The notes under the pieces are model-generated. The model was not told the origin of the DNA. It was given only the letters and a program-made list of their open reading frames with translations, and did no database searches. Positions 35,237 through 43,326 of a stretch of 64,000 nt of DNA are shown here, in pieces (position 1 is the first letter of the stretch; each line of letters starts with the position of its first letter). Source of the DNA: Candidatus Zipacnadum vermilionense (GTDB lineage: Bacteria > Armatimonadota > Zipacnadia > Zipacnadales > Zipacnadaceae). The stretch covers positions 62,001-126,000 of the forward strand of contig JALGSV010000006.1 of NCBI GenBank assembly GCA_029821755.1, written 5' to 3'. Both the position numbers and the translations under genes were made by a program.

Positions 35237-36106
35237 ATGCCCTTCTGGCAAGCCCTACTTAGTGAAGCCGGTGACACCCAAACCTGGGCGGGACGACTAC
35301 TCAGCGTCCTGGCGACCGCCCTGGTCGCGACGCTGCTGATCACTCTAATCGTCGCCGTTGAGCGCCGTCTGCGTCCCGCTCTGCTGCGCCGGGCGGAGGC
35401 TGCCCCCGGCGCCAAGGCCGCTCGCGCCCGCGCCGCGACCACGGCCGTCTCTTTGCTTGGCAGTGTGGCCCGCTGGGCCGTCCTGCTGCTGGCCGGGCTC
35501 TACATTCTCGCCTCGTTAGGCATCAACCTCCTGCCGGTGCTCACCGGTCTCGGCTTCCTCGGCGCCGCCCTGGCCTTTGGCTCCCAATCCCTCGTGAGGG
35601 ACCTCGTCACCGGCCTGTTCATCCTCCTGGAGGGCCAGTACGCCGTGGGCGACTACGTCTCCCTCAACGGCACCTTCGGCCAAGTCGCCGCCGTCAGCCT
35701 GCGCACCACCGCCCTGGACACCCCCGACGGCAAGCGCCAATACTTCCCTAACGGCACCATCAGCAAGGTCGCCGTCTACACCGAGCCATTGGCCTGGTTC
35801 GAGCTGACCATCCCCCTCGCCACCGCCCCGCAAGCCGCCGACCTGGAGGAGCCTTTGACCCGCCTAGCCGAGGAACTCCACGCGGCCTTCCCCGAGCGAG
35901 TCCTGCAAGTCAGGGAAGCCGAGCCCTACGCCGAGGAGGGCCAGATGGTCCACGGCCTCCGCCTGCAAGTGGCGGTCTGCCCCGGCTACGAGTGGCTGGC
36001 GACGGACGAGCTGATAGGCCGGGTCAAAGGACTGTTGGAGGCGCGGGAGGCAACTCCGCCGGGAGGACTGCTGCCGGTAGCAAGGGCCCAGGGCATCACT
36101 TCCTGA
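35237..36106 (+). CDS. Small-conductance mechanosensitive channel, MscS family
   Basis: 289 residues. Three N-terminal membrane helices lie at about 20-40, 72-92 and 95-120. The pore helix is GLGFLGAALAFGSQSLVRD, followed by the beta domain signature GDYVSLNGTFGQV and YFPNGTISKV. A C-terminal alpha/beta region (190-260) completes the vestibule. It releases solutes upon hypo-osmotic shock in the inner membrane. It lacks the long N-terminal extension of MscK-type proteins. Confidence 0.92.
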   Translation: MPFWQALLSEAGDTQTWAGRLLSVLATALVATLLITLIVAVERRLRPALLRRAEAAPGAKAARARAATTAVSLLGSVARWAVLLLAGLYILASLGINLLPVLTGLGFLGAALAFGSQSLVRDLVTGLFILLEGQYAVGDYVSLNGTFGQVAAVSLRTTALDTPDGKRQYFPNGTISKVAVYTEPLAWFELTIPLATAPQAADLEEPLTRLAEELHAAFPERVLQVREAEPYAEEGQMVHGLRLQVAVCPGYEWLATDELIGRVKGLLEAREATPPGGLLPVARAQGITS

Positions 36107-36192
36107 AGGCGGCGCATGCCCGCTACGAAACCTTTCCCCCTCCCCCGGGGTCTAACCTATTGTTCCTCAACGCACTCCTATGGAGGCCGATG

Positions 36193-37287
36193 ATGACCGC
36201 AGCCCTCGCGATCGTGTTCCTGCTGAACGGCGCCCAGGTGGACCTGCCGGTACCGGCGCTCATAGTGAACAACGCCGCTTACGTCCCGGCGCGCGCGGTG
36301 TTGGAGCAGCTCGGCTGGAAGGTGGAGTGGGACGCCGCGGCCCAGAAGCTGAACGCTTCGGTGGAAGAGGTGTGCACCTACAGCTTCACCGTCGGCTCGC
36401 CCCAGATGACGCTGGAGTGCAGCGTCTGCGCCACCACCCCCGCCGGCACGCAAGAGACCCTCGACGCCCCGCCGCTGATCATCGGCGACTACCTTTACCT
36501 CCCGGTACGGGCGGTGGCGATTATGGCCGCCGGTCGTACGGAATGGAACGGCCCGACCATGACCGTGAACCTGATCACCGAAGCGCAAGGCAACCCCCAG
36601 GACGCGGAGACGGGCAGCATCATCGCCGATCCGGCCGCCTGGGTCCGCAAGCTGGTGCGCTTGCAGGGAGAATATACCGGCTGGCAAGCCGACCCCTTCG
36701 GCCCGGCCGTCTCCCACGGCCCCCCCGTCACCCGCAGCGACTGGACGATCCGCGACCTGAGCGGCTCGCTCTACTGCACCCGCCCCACAAGCGTGCAGGA
36801 GTTTGCCGTCAAGCTCGACCCCCAGGCTGACCTCGGCCGACGGCTCGAGGTGCTTGGCACCGTCGCTCTGACCGCGGACGGCTGGCCCTACCTCCAGATC
36901 AGCGACATCTCGCCCTTGGAGGGTCTGGCCGGGCTGACCTGCTACCTGACCACGGACCGGCATACCTACCAGCCGGGTGAGGTAGCCAAGCTTCAGATGA
37001 AGGTGTTCAACCCCACCGAGGAGGCCCAGATACTGCAGTTCCGCACCAGCCAGCAGTTCGACTTCAGCGCGCGCAACCCCGACGGCGAGACGGTCTGGAA
37101 GTGGTCACAGGGCCTCATGTTCGCGCAGATGCTGACCCAGAAGGCGCTCCAGCCGGGCGAAGGCTACAGCGTGACTGCGGACTGGACCCTCCCCGCGGAC
37201 CTGCCCCCCGCCCTCTACCGGGTGAGCGGCGAACTCAACCGCGAGGTCTCTTCGTACGTCAAGACCGTCTCGGTGACGAAGGAGTAA
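36193..37287 (+). CDS. Envelope protein with copper-amine-oxidase-N stalk and BsuPI-type domains
   Basis: About 364 residues. A short hydrophobic start (TAALAIVFLLNGAQV) may be a signal peptide. Residues 15-130 match the copper amine oxidase N-terminal (stalk) domain: LPVPALIVNNAAYVPARAV and GDYLYLPVRAVAIMA. The middle (150-245) is an OB-like beta domain (VRKLVRLQGEYTGW). Residues 255-355 resemble the BsuPI proteinase-inhibitor fold (TTDRHTYQPGEVAKLQMKV). Such proteins are exported and bind cell-surface partners. The ATG at 36193 is six bases after GGAGG; ATG at 36190 is an alternative. mscS lies upstream. Confidence 0.75.
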   Translation: MTAALAIVFLLNGAQVDLPVPALIVNNAAYVPARAVLEQLGWKVEWDAAAQKLNASVEEVCTYSFTVGSPQMTLECSVCATTPAGTQETLDAPPLIIGDYLYLPVRAVAIMAAGRTEWNGPTMTVNLITEAQGNPQDAETGSIIADPAAWVRKLVRLQGEYTGWQADPFGPAVSHGPPVTRSDWTIRDLSGSLYCTRPTSVQEFAVKLDPQADLGRRLEVLGTVALTADGWPYLQISDISPLEGLAGLTCYLTTDRHTYQPGEVAKLQMKVFNPTEEAQILQFRTSQQFDFSARNPDGETVWKWSQGLMFAQMLTQKALQPGEGYSVTADWTLPADLPPALYRVSGELNREVSSYVKTVSVTKE

Positions 37288-37297
37288 CCCTCGGCGC

Positions 37298-38302
37298 ATG
37301 ACGGACTCGCGCCCAGAGCCCCTCGCCAACCTCTCCTCTGACTCCCCCTCTCCTGCAAGGAGAGGGAGTTGGGGGGTGAGGCTCTCCTTGCTCGGGTGGC
37401 TCCTCCTAGTGGCCGTTCTCGGCTGGGGCCTGGGACATCTCGTACCCCGGCGCGGCTCTCCCCAGCCCCCCTCCCCCGCGGTGATGGCCAGTGAGCCGGA
37501 GAAGATTCCCGACGAAGTGGTCATCAGCCCCACCGACCGGCGGCTGGAGAGTACCCCGGTGCTACTACCGGTCACGGTGGTGCCCCTGTACTGCTTCTAC
37601 CGCCTGGACCGTCTCCCGGCCCGCTCCCCCCTGCAGGTGACCTGGAAGCTCAATGGCCAGGACCTGGGCGAGTTGCCCCTCGAGGATAACCGTCCGCAGG
37701 GGAAGACCGCCTTGGCCGGGCGCTTCCTGCTCCGCCCGCCCCAGGACGCCCGGGAATTCGCGCCCGGGCTCTACCAGTTGATCTTCCACAGCGGCGGGGA
37801 GGAGATCGTGGACGCCTCCTTCGTGGCGGCGGTGGACGCGGAGAAGATCCTTACGCAGCAGGCGCCGCCTGCGGGGGAAATCCGGGTGGTGAGTCTGACC
37901 ACCTGCACCGGTGTGGATGCCCAGGGCCGCCCCTCGGGCTTGACCGGGACCTTTCGCCCCACCGACCGCGTCCACGGGTTGTTTACGTACCTCAACGGGG
38001 TCAAGCAGGCGCGGTTTGAGGTGCGCTGGCTAGCGCAGGACGTGGTCATCCCCCAGGCGACGCAGCAGGTGGAGATGAAAGCAGGCGCGGGGCAGTCATA
38101 CGCATGGCTCCAGGCAGGCGGGGAGGGCCTGCCGGAGGGCCCCTGCCAGGTGCAGGTGCTGGTTGCGGGCAGTGAGCAGCCGCTGGCGTCGGTTCCCTTC
38201 ACCATCAGCAAGACCGCCGCCTCGCCAGCGCCAACCGCCGCTGCCCCGCCCCTCCCGGCGCTCCCGGCCCCGCCGACGCTACCCCCGCGGCCCAGCCCGT
38301 AG
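37298..38302 (+). CDS. Membrane-anchored hypothetical protein with repeat-encoded N-terminus
   Basis: 334 residues. A single membrane segment at about 29-46 (LSLLGWLLLVAVLGWGLG) is followed by an external beta-rich region (80-300) with no recognised family, and a Pro/Ala-rich tail. Residues about 15-28 before the membrane segment are encoded by a C/T-rich palindromic repeat (37341-37383). It starts 11 bases after the previous stop and is probably in one operon with it. Both look like surface proteins. The function is unknown. Confidence 0.6.
   Translation: MTDSRPEPLANLSSDSPSPARRGSWGVRLSLLGWLLLVAVLGWGLGHLVPRRGSPQPPSPAVMASEPEKIPDEVVISPTDRRLESTPVLLPVTVVPLYCFYRLDRLPARSPLQVTWKLNGQDLGELPLEDNRPQGKTALAGRFLLRPPQDAREFAPGLYQLIFHSGGEEIVDASFVAAVDAEKILTQQAPPAGEIRVVSLTTCTGVDAQGRPSGLTGTFRPTDRVHGLFTYLNGVKQARFEVRWLAQDVVIPQATQQVEMKAGAGQSYAWLQAGGEGLPEGPCQVQVLVAGSEQPLASVPFTISKTAASPAPTAAAPPLPALPAPPTLPPRPSP
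37341..37383. repeat. C/T-rich palindrome inside a coding region
   Basis: ACTCCCCCTCTCCTGCAAGG pairs with the following GAGAGGGAGTTGGGGGGTGA. It is the same family as the intergenic copies at 4471-4525, 10411-10450 and 62897-62952, but here it is read through as protein (SPSPARRGSWGV). Confidence 0.65.
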
Positions 38303-38335
38303 GACCTGCCGCGGCGGGAGGGCGCCCCCCGACCT

Positions 38336-39046
38336 TCACCCAACTCTCTCCTCTCCCCAGAACCCCTTCAGGGTACCCAACGCCTCTTCCTCGCTTACAT
38401 CGTGCCACTGCTGGTAGGCCTCGGCCACCGCGAACCTGCCGCTCCGCCGAACGTTGGCGCAGTACAACCCGTCCGCCAGCGGGGCCACGCGGCCGATCGC
38501 CTCGGGGTGGCCCGTCGGGACGGCCACAATGATCTTGGCGGCCCCCGCCGCGCGCAGCGCCTGGGCGGCCGCGACCATGGTGTAACCCGAGGCCAAGCCG
38601 TCGTCGACCAGGATCACCGTACGCTCCCGCACCGCGAGTGGTGCGCGTCCCGGCCGTAGCCGCGCTACTCGCCCCGCCACCTTCTCCCGCGTCTCGGCAA
38701 TCCCGCGCCCCACCTCCTCCTCGCTCAGCCCTGCCCTGATCAGCATCTCGTGATTGAGCACGACCGTGCCGTCCCACGCTACTGCGCCATAACCGGCCTC
38801 CGCAGTCCAGGGCAGGAGTATCTTGCTGGTCGGGGCGGCCTCCAGGTCCAGCCCTAGCCAGCGCGCCAGGGCCGCCGCCACCGGCACTCCGCCAGCGGGG
38901 ATGGCCACCACCAGTGCCCCCGAGTCACGCCACTCGGCCAGCATCTCGGCCAGTATTTCCCCGGCCGCCTCCCGGTCCGGCAAAATCCCCACCCGATCGC
39001 GCAACTCGGGCAGGTCAACGATCTGTGCAGGGGTTCTGTCATCCAT
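38336..39046 (-). CDS. Phosphoribosyltransferase-family protein
   Basis: 236 residues of type I PRTase fold. The PRPP-binding loop is VILVDDGLASGYTM (about residues 144-157), and the PPi loop region is AIPAGGVPVA. Proteins of this type, often annotated as predicted phosphoribosyltransferases, occur next to diverse genes and their substrates are unknown. The ATG at 39046 is nine bases after GGAG; the longer open frame is not supported. It is convergent with the preceding gene and divergent from comEC. Confidence 0.8.
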   Translation of the reverse strand: MDDRTPAQIVDLPELRDRVGILPDREAAGEILAEMLAEWRDSGALVVAIPAGGVPVAAALARWLGLDLEAAPTSKILLPWTAEAGYGAVAWDGTVVLNHEMLIRAGLSEEEVGRGIAETREKVAGRVARLRPGRAPLAVRERTVILVDDGLASGYTMVAAAQALRAAGAAKIIVAVPTGHPEAIGRVAPLADGLYCANVRRSGRFAVAEAYQQWHDVSEEEALGTLKGFWGEERVG

Positions 39047-39316
39047 GGACGCACTCCACCACTTCCACAAGCCGCAAAGCGTATTGCCCACCCTTAATGA
39101 CTGGCGCAAGCGGGAACTGGTTCGCTAGCGAGAGAGATGGTGATGCGCGTCAAGACTGGGGAGAGTCCAACTGATCGCTATCCTCGGTCCGCGATCGAGT
39201 GAGCAGTGGGGGGTAAACGGGGGGCGCTAGAGGGCGACTTGGGCCCGTGCCACTATCGTTGGTAGACCGGGGGGCCAAGCAGGAACTCTCCCCTTCCCCT
39301 GCGAAACAGACCGTCG

Positions 39317-41776
39317 ATGCGCGTGTCTTCGCCGCCGCGACCTGAGGGACTCCGCCGCGACCTGGCCCGACAGCTTGCCTATCGGCCGCTGGTGCTGATG
39401 GCCGTCGGCCTGGCCGCCGGCATTGCCCTGGCCGAGGCGCTGGAGCTACCCTTCTCCCCCGCCCTGCTGGTGTTGTGCGCCGCGGTGACCACCTTGGCTT
39501 TGGTGCTGGGGAGGCTTACCGGCTCGTTGCGGCTGTGGCTTGCCCTCGTCTTTCTCGCCCTGGGTGTCCTCCTACACAGTCTCCACTCGGTCGTGCCCCC
39601 CTACCACTTGCAGTCCCAGCTGCCCCTGCACGGCGTGCGCCTGCTGGGCCGCCTAGTGGAGGCGCCCCGGACGACCGCGCACGGACGCCGCCTGGCCCTG
39701 GATTGCCAGTGGCTGGAGATCGGGAGCGGCTGGCAGCGGACCGCCGGTCGGGCATCCTTGTACCAGTGGGGCTCCGGGCCCACGCTATATGAGGGCGATC
39801 AGGTCACCGTAGTCGTCAGCCGACTGGCCGCCCCCCCCCGCGCGACCAATCCGGGGCAGTTCGACGCGCGCCGATACTATCGGCACCGGGGCTTGTGCGC
39901 GCGGGGCACCGCTCAAGACGTGCAGGTCGCGCCGGGACCGCCCTCGGTGAGCGGGCGCGTGGAGGACTTCGTGGCGCAGCGGCAGCGGACCGCCCTCGCG
40001 GCGCTGCGGCGAGCCATGCCGGGCGACAACCCCGACTTCTACGCGGGACTGCTGGGCGGGATGGTCTACGGCCGGCGGGCCGTCGGGTCACTGGACGAGG
40101 CAACCGAGGACCTCTTCCGACGCACCGGCACCATCCATCTCCTCGTCGTCTCCGGCGCGCAGATCACCTTCATCATCTTCACCCTCATCTTCCTGATTAG
40201 CGGCCGGGACCGCTGGGCGCTCCAGCCTTGGCATCTGCTGCTCATCTTCCCCCCCATGCTTGCCTTCTCTCTCTTCGCCGGGATCGCCGCCTCGGTGATT
40301 CGCGGCCTGATCATGGCCGGGGTGCTGGCCTATGCGCTAGTCAGCCACCGCGACTACGACCCCTACAGCGCCCTGGCTCTGGCAGCGCTGGCCCTGATGG
40401 TGGCCGACACCACTGCCGTCTTTAACGTGGGTACGCAACTGACCTTCGCCGCCTGTCTCGGAGTGATCACTTTCCCCCCGCGCCTGCGAATTGACGAGTG
40501 GACCGGCCGCCACCAACGCCCACCGCTGCTGGTCACCGTTTTCTGGGCCAGTGTAGGCGCCTGGGCCCTGACCACCCCCATCATCGTTGCCACCTTCCAC
40601 AGCCTACCCTTGCTAGGGAACCTCGCCAACCTGCTCGCCGTGCCCCTGTCGATGCTAATCATGCCTCTGGGCATGGTCGCCCTGCTCACCGGTGCCTGGC
40701 TGCTGCCGGTCACCGCCGTTGCATGTTGGCTATCCCGGTTGCTGCTAGTGATCATGCTCACCGGGAACCGTCTCTGCCAGGCCCTGCCCGGCGCTTTCTT
40801 GGACCTGGTAGAGTTCAGTCCTGAACTGACCCTGGGCTGGTACATGGTGGTGGCCGGGGGATTGCTGCTGGTAGCGAGGGCCGACCTGCGCCGGTGGCTC
40901 GGCTCGCGGTGGCGGTTGCTGCCGCACGAGGCCCTGTGGATAGGTGTCGGCGCGCTGCTGGCCCTTGGGGTGGTCGCCGGCGCCCTCTCTCTAGGCCAAC
41001 CGCCTCGTCTCACGCTGAGCCTGCTGGACGTGGGGGAGGGCAACTGCTTCCTGGTGCAGGCGCCCGGGGGGGCGACGATGATGATCGACGCCGGGACCAA
41101 TGGTGACGGCGGGGCACTCGCTCAGGACACCGTCATTCCCTATCTCGCGCATCGGGGCGTGCGGCGGCTGGACTACTTCCTACTCACCCACGGCGATACG
41201 GACCACTGCAACGCCCTGGCGGAGCTGCTTCCCCGCGTACCGATAGGGCGGTACCTCGATCCGCAACTGGGTGGCACGCCCACCTACCAGGAGGCCCTGC
41301 GGGAGGTGCGGGCCCGCGGCGTGCCCCGCTACCGCGCGGGCGCGGGGCAGGAGATCTCGTTGGGCGCGGATGTGACGGCGCTATTATTGGCCCCCACTGA
41401 ACCCTTACTGCGGGGCACCGGCGCCGACGAGAACAACAACTCCGTCGCGGTGTTGCTCCGCTACGGCTCGACCCGCCTGCTGGTCCTGGGCGACCAGCAG
41501 GAGCCCGGCCTACTCCGCCTGACGGCCTGGGCGGACGCGCACCGCATGCCCCTGCAGGCGCAAGTGGTCGTCATCCCCCATCACGGCCGCTCGGCTCCCT
41601 GGTGTCGCGAACTGCTACGCCTCTCCGGCGCTCACTGGGCCCTGGTCTCCGGCAGCCGCGGCCCCTTCACGCGAGGCACGCTCGCCGCCTCGGTCCAGGT
41701 TCTTTCCACCGGCGAGGTCGGCGCAATTGAGGTGATCAGCGATGGGAAGGAGGTACGGGTAAGACGAGCGCGTTAG
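39317..41776 (+). CDS. comEC: ComEC/Rec2 DNA-uptake channel
   Basis: 819 residues. It has an N-terminal membrane and OB-like DUF4131 part (1-210). The Competence-domain membrane bundle (about 235-520) has GLLGGMVYGRR and TGTIHLLVVSGAQITF. A C-terminal metallo-beta-lactamase domain (570-810) has the metal motif LTHGDTDHC near residue 625 and PHHGRSAPW. It transports single-stranded DNA across the inner membrane during transformation; the lactamase domain may degrade the other strand. Its presence suggests natural competence, although no comEA or pilus genes are in the window. The 270 bases upstream show no gene. Confidence 0.93.
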   Translation: MRVSSPPRPEGLRRDLARQLAYRPLVLMAVGLAAGIALAEALELPFSPALLVLCAAVTTLALVLGRLTGSLRLWLALVFLALGVLLHSLHSVVPPYHLQSQLPLHGVRLLGRLVEAPRTTAHGRRLALDCQWLEIGSGWQRTAGRASLYQWGSGPTLYEGDQVTVVVSRLAAPPRATNPGQFDARRYYRHRGLCARGTAQDVQVAPGPPSVSGRVEDFVAQRQRTALAALRRAMPGDNPDFYAGLLGGMVYGRRAVGSLDEATEDLFRRTGTIHLLVVSGAQITFIIFTLIFLISGRDRWALQPWHLLLIFPPMLAFSLFAGIAASVIRGLIMAGVLAYALVSHRDYDPYSALALAALALMVADTTAVFNVGTQLTFAACLGVITFPPRLRIDEWTGRHQRPPLLVTVFWASVGAWALTTPIIVATFHSLPLLGNLANLLAVPLSMLIMPLGMVALLTGAWLLPVTAVACWLSRLLLVIMLTGNRLCQALPGAFLDLVEFSPELTLGWYMVVAGGLLLVARADLRRWLGSRWRLLPHEALWIGVGALLALGVVAGALSLGQPPRLTLSLLDVGEGNCFLVQAPGGATMMIDAGTNGDGGALAQDTVIPYLAHRGVRRLDYFLLTHGDTDHCNALAELLPRVPIGRYLDPQLGGTPTYQEALREVRARGVPRYRAGAGQEISLGADVTALLLAPTEPLLRGTGADENNNSVAVLLRYGSTRLLVLGDQQEPGLLRLTAWADAHRMPLQAQVVVIPHHGRSAPWCRELLRLSGAHWALVSGSRGPFTRGTLAASVQVLSTGEVGAIEVISDGKEVRVRRAR

Positions 41777-41797
41777 CCTACCGCCCAGGAAAAGCAC

Positions 41798-41823
41798 AGA
41801 AGCGACCCACAAGGATCGCTTCT
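41798..41823. terminator. Hairpin between convergent comEC and response-regulator genes
   Basis: AGAAGCGA (41798-41805) pairs with TCGCTTCT (41816-41823). It is placed in the 93-base gap between two converging genes, so it may stop transcription in both directions, but only short T/A runs accompany it. Confidence 0.5.
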
Positions 41824-41869
41824 CTATCGCGTCGATGGTCGCGGGTTGGTCCGTCTGCGCCGCGGGCGT

Positions 41870-42253
41870 CTACTCTGTATTGGTGCTGTCCAGCACCCGC
41901 CGAATGACCAGCGCCAGGTCGTCGTAGTCCGTGATCGGCTTGGTGTAAAACCAGGTGCAGCCCAGGTCGAAGCCCGTCAGCACGTTGACCGGCTCCTTGA
42001 GGGCGGTTAACATCAGCACTGGAATCTTCGCGTTCTCCTCATCGGTCTGGAGCATCTGCAGCGTCGCCCAACCGTCGAGACGCGGCATCATCACGTCCAG
42101 GATGATCAGGTCCGGCTTCTCCTTGCCCACGACCTCCAGCCCCTCGAGACCGTCGTAAGCCTCCAGTACCTTGTAGCCCTGGCTCTCCAGGAATAGCCTG
42201 GTGGCGAAGACGAAGTCGCGGTGGTCGTCAACAATCAGGATCGTCTCGGCCAT
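41870..42253 (-). CDS. Single-domain response regulator
   Basis: 127 residues, a bare CheY-like receiver. The acidic pocket Asp9-Asp10 (IVDDHRD), phospho-acceptor Asp53 (IILDVMMPRLDG), Thr in MLTALKE and Lys in FYTKPI are all present, so phosphorylation should occur. There is no output domain. Its stop lies downstream of a GGDEF-protein gene only six bases away, so the two form an operon. The cognate kinase is not in the window. Confidence 0.92.
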   Translation of the reverse strand: MAETILIVDDHRDFVFATRLFLESQGYKVLEAYDGLEGLEVVGKEKPDLIILDVMMPRLDGWATLQMLQTDEENAKIPVLMLTALKEPVNVLTGFDLGCTWFYTKPITDYDDLALVIRRVLDSTNTE

Positions 42254-42259
42254 ACTGCT

Positions 42260-43261
42260 CTACTCTCCCTTGATCTCGCGTGGCGGGCCCGCGCCGGTGA
42301 GGTGCGTGTGGCGCCGGTCCCCGACTAGTCCCGTTTTCTCCGTGCGGCGGGCATATTCCTTCAACTCCGCCAGGATCGCGGAAACCTGCCCCGGGTGGTC
42401 CACGTCCTCTGCCTCGTTCGTCACGGCCACCGCCACCAGGCGAGTCAGCGGCACCAGACGTTCCTCGCCGGTGCGGGTGATGACCGTCACTCCGCCCACC
42501 GCTCGATCTTGCGTATCATACAGCCTAGGGGCCAGATGGTCAAACCTTTCCTGCGCTGCCGTCACCAGTGCCTCCATGCGCGCGGGGATGGTCACCAGGA
42601 AGAAGTCGTCCCCGCCCAGGTGAGAGAGCACGTCCTCCGGCCCACCGTGCTCCCGTAGCACCGCGAGGAGCGTGTCCCGCAGTAGTAGCAGCACGCCGTC
42701 GCCCCGGGCATAGCCGTAGCAGTCGTTGTAGGCCTTGAAATGGCGCAGATCCAGGGCGACGACCGCCAGTCGGCCCCGCTCCGGCAGGCGCCGCAGCAGC
42801 TCGCGCTCCAGGACCCCGACGCCGGGAAGTCCGGTCAGCGGGTTGCTCTCCTGCCGCCGCCAGGCGAGGCGCAGCCGCACGCGCAAGCGCCGCAGCAGTC
42901 GCGCTCCCATCTGCGCTGGGTCCACGAACTCGTCCGCTCCCGCCTCCAGCGCCTGCTCCTCGCCCTGGTCGCTGAAGCGCTCCGCGACGACTATCATCGG
43001 CAGGTCGGCTCCCACCTGCCCCGCTCGCAGCGCCCGGCACAAGTCGAGCGCCGGCATGTCTTCCAGTTGTTCCCCTATCACCGCCGCCCCCGCTTGCCCC
43101 CGCCGCGCCTCCGCCATAATCTCTTCCCCACGCGCCACCAGGCGTACCTCGCCCAGGTCCAGCAGGTGAGCCAGACGCTCCCCTGGCCCCGGCGTAGCCA
43201 GCAGTGGCACCGCTCGCATGGGGACGGCCGGCAGAGGTTGTTCGAGGCTGTCATCGGCCAT
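42260..43261 (-). CDS. Receiver-like plus GGDEF-domain protein with altered signature
   Basis: 333 residues. Residues 1-135 look like a receiver-type domain without a clear phospho-acceptor (AAVIGEQLEDMPALD). Residues 145-285 are a GGDEF domain: LDLRHFKAYNDCYGYARGD keeps the Mg/GTP residues, but the signature reads GGDDF instead of GG(D/E)EF. Diguanylate cyclase activity is therefore doubtful. The ATG at 43261 is chosen over the open frame further upstream. It is co-transcribed with the single-domain regulator downstream. Confidence 0.85.
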   Translation of the reverse strand: MADDSLEQPLPAVPMRAVPLLATPGPGERLAHLLDLGEVRLVARGEEIMAEARRGQAGAAVIGEQLEDMPALDLCRALRAGQVGADLPMIVVAERFSDQGEEQALEAGADEFVDPAQMGARLLRRLRVRLRLAWRRQESNPLTGLPGVGVLERELLRRLPERGRLAVVALDLRHFKAYNDCYGYARGDGVLLLLRDTLLAVLREHGGPEDVLSHLGGDDFFLVTIPARMEALVTAAQERFDHLAPRLYDTQDRAVGGVTVITRTGEERLVPLTRLVAVAVTNEAEDVDHPGQVSAILAELKEYARRTEKTGLVGDRRHTHLTGAGPPREIKGE

Positions 43262-43326
43262 TGCGACACTAACTTTAGGCCACAGCCGGAGGCAGGTCAA
43301 GATGCGCCGAGGGCGAATATTGCGCT

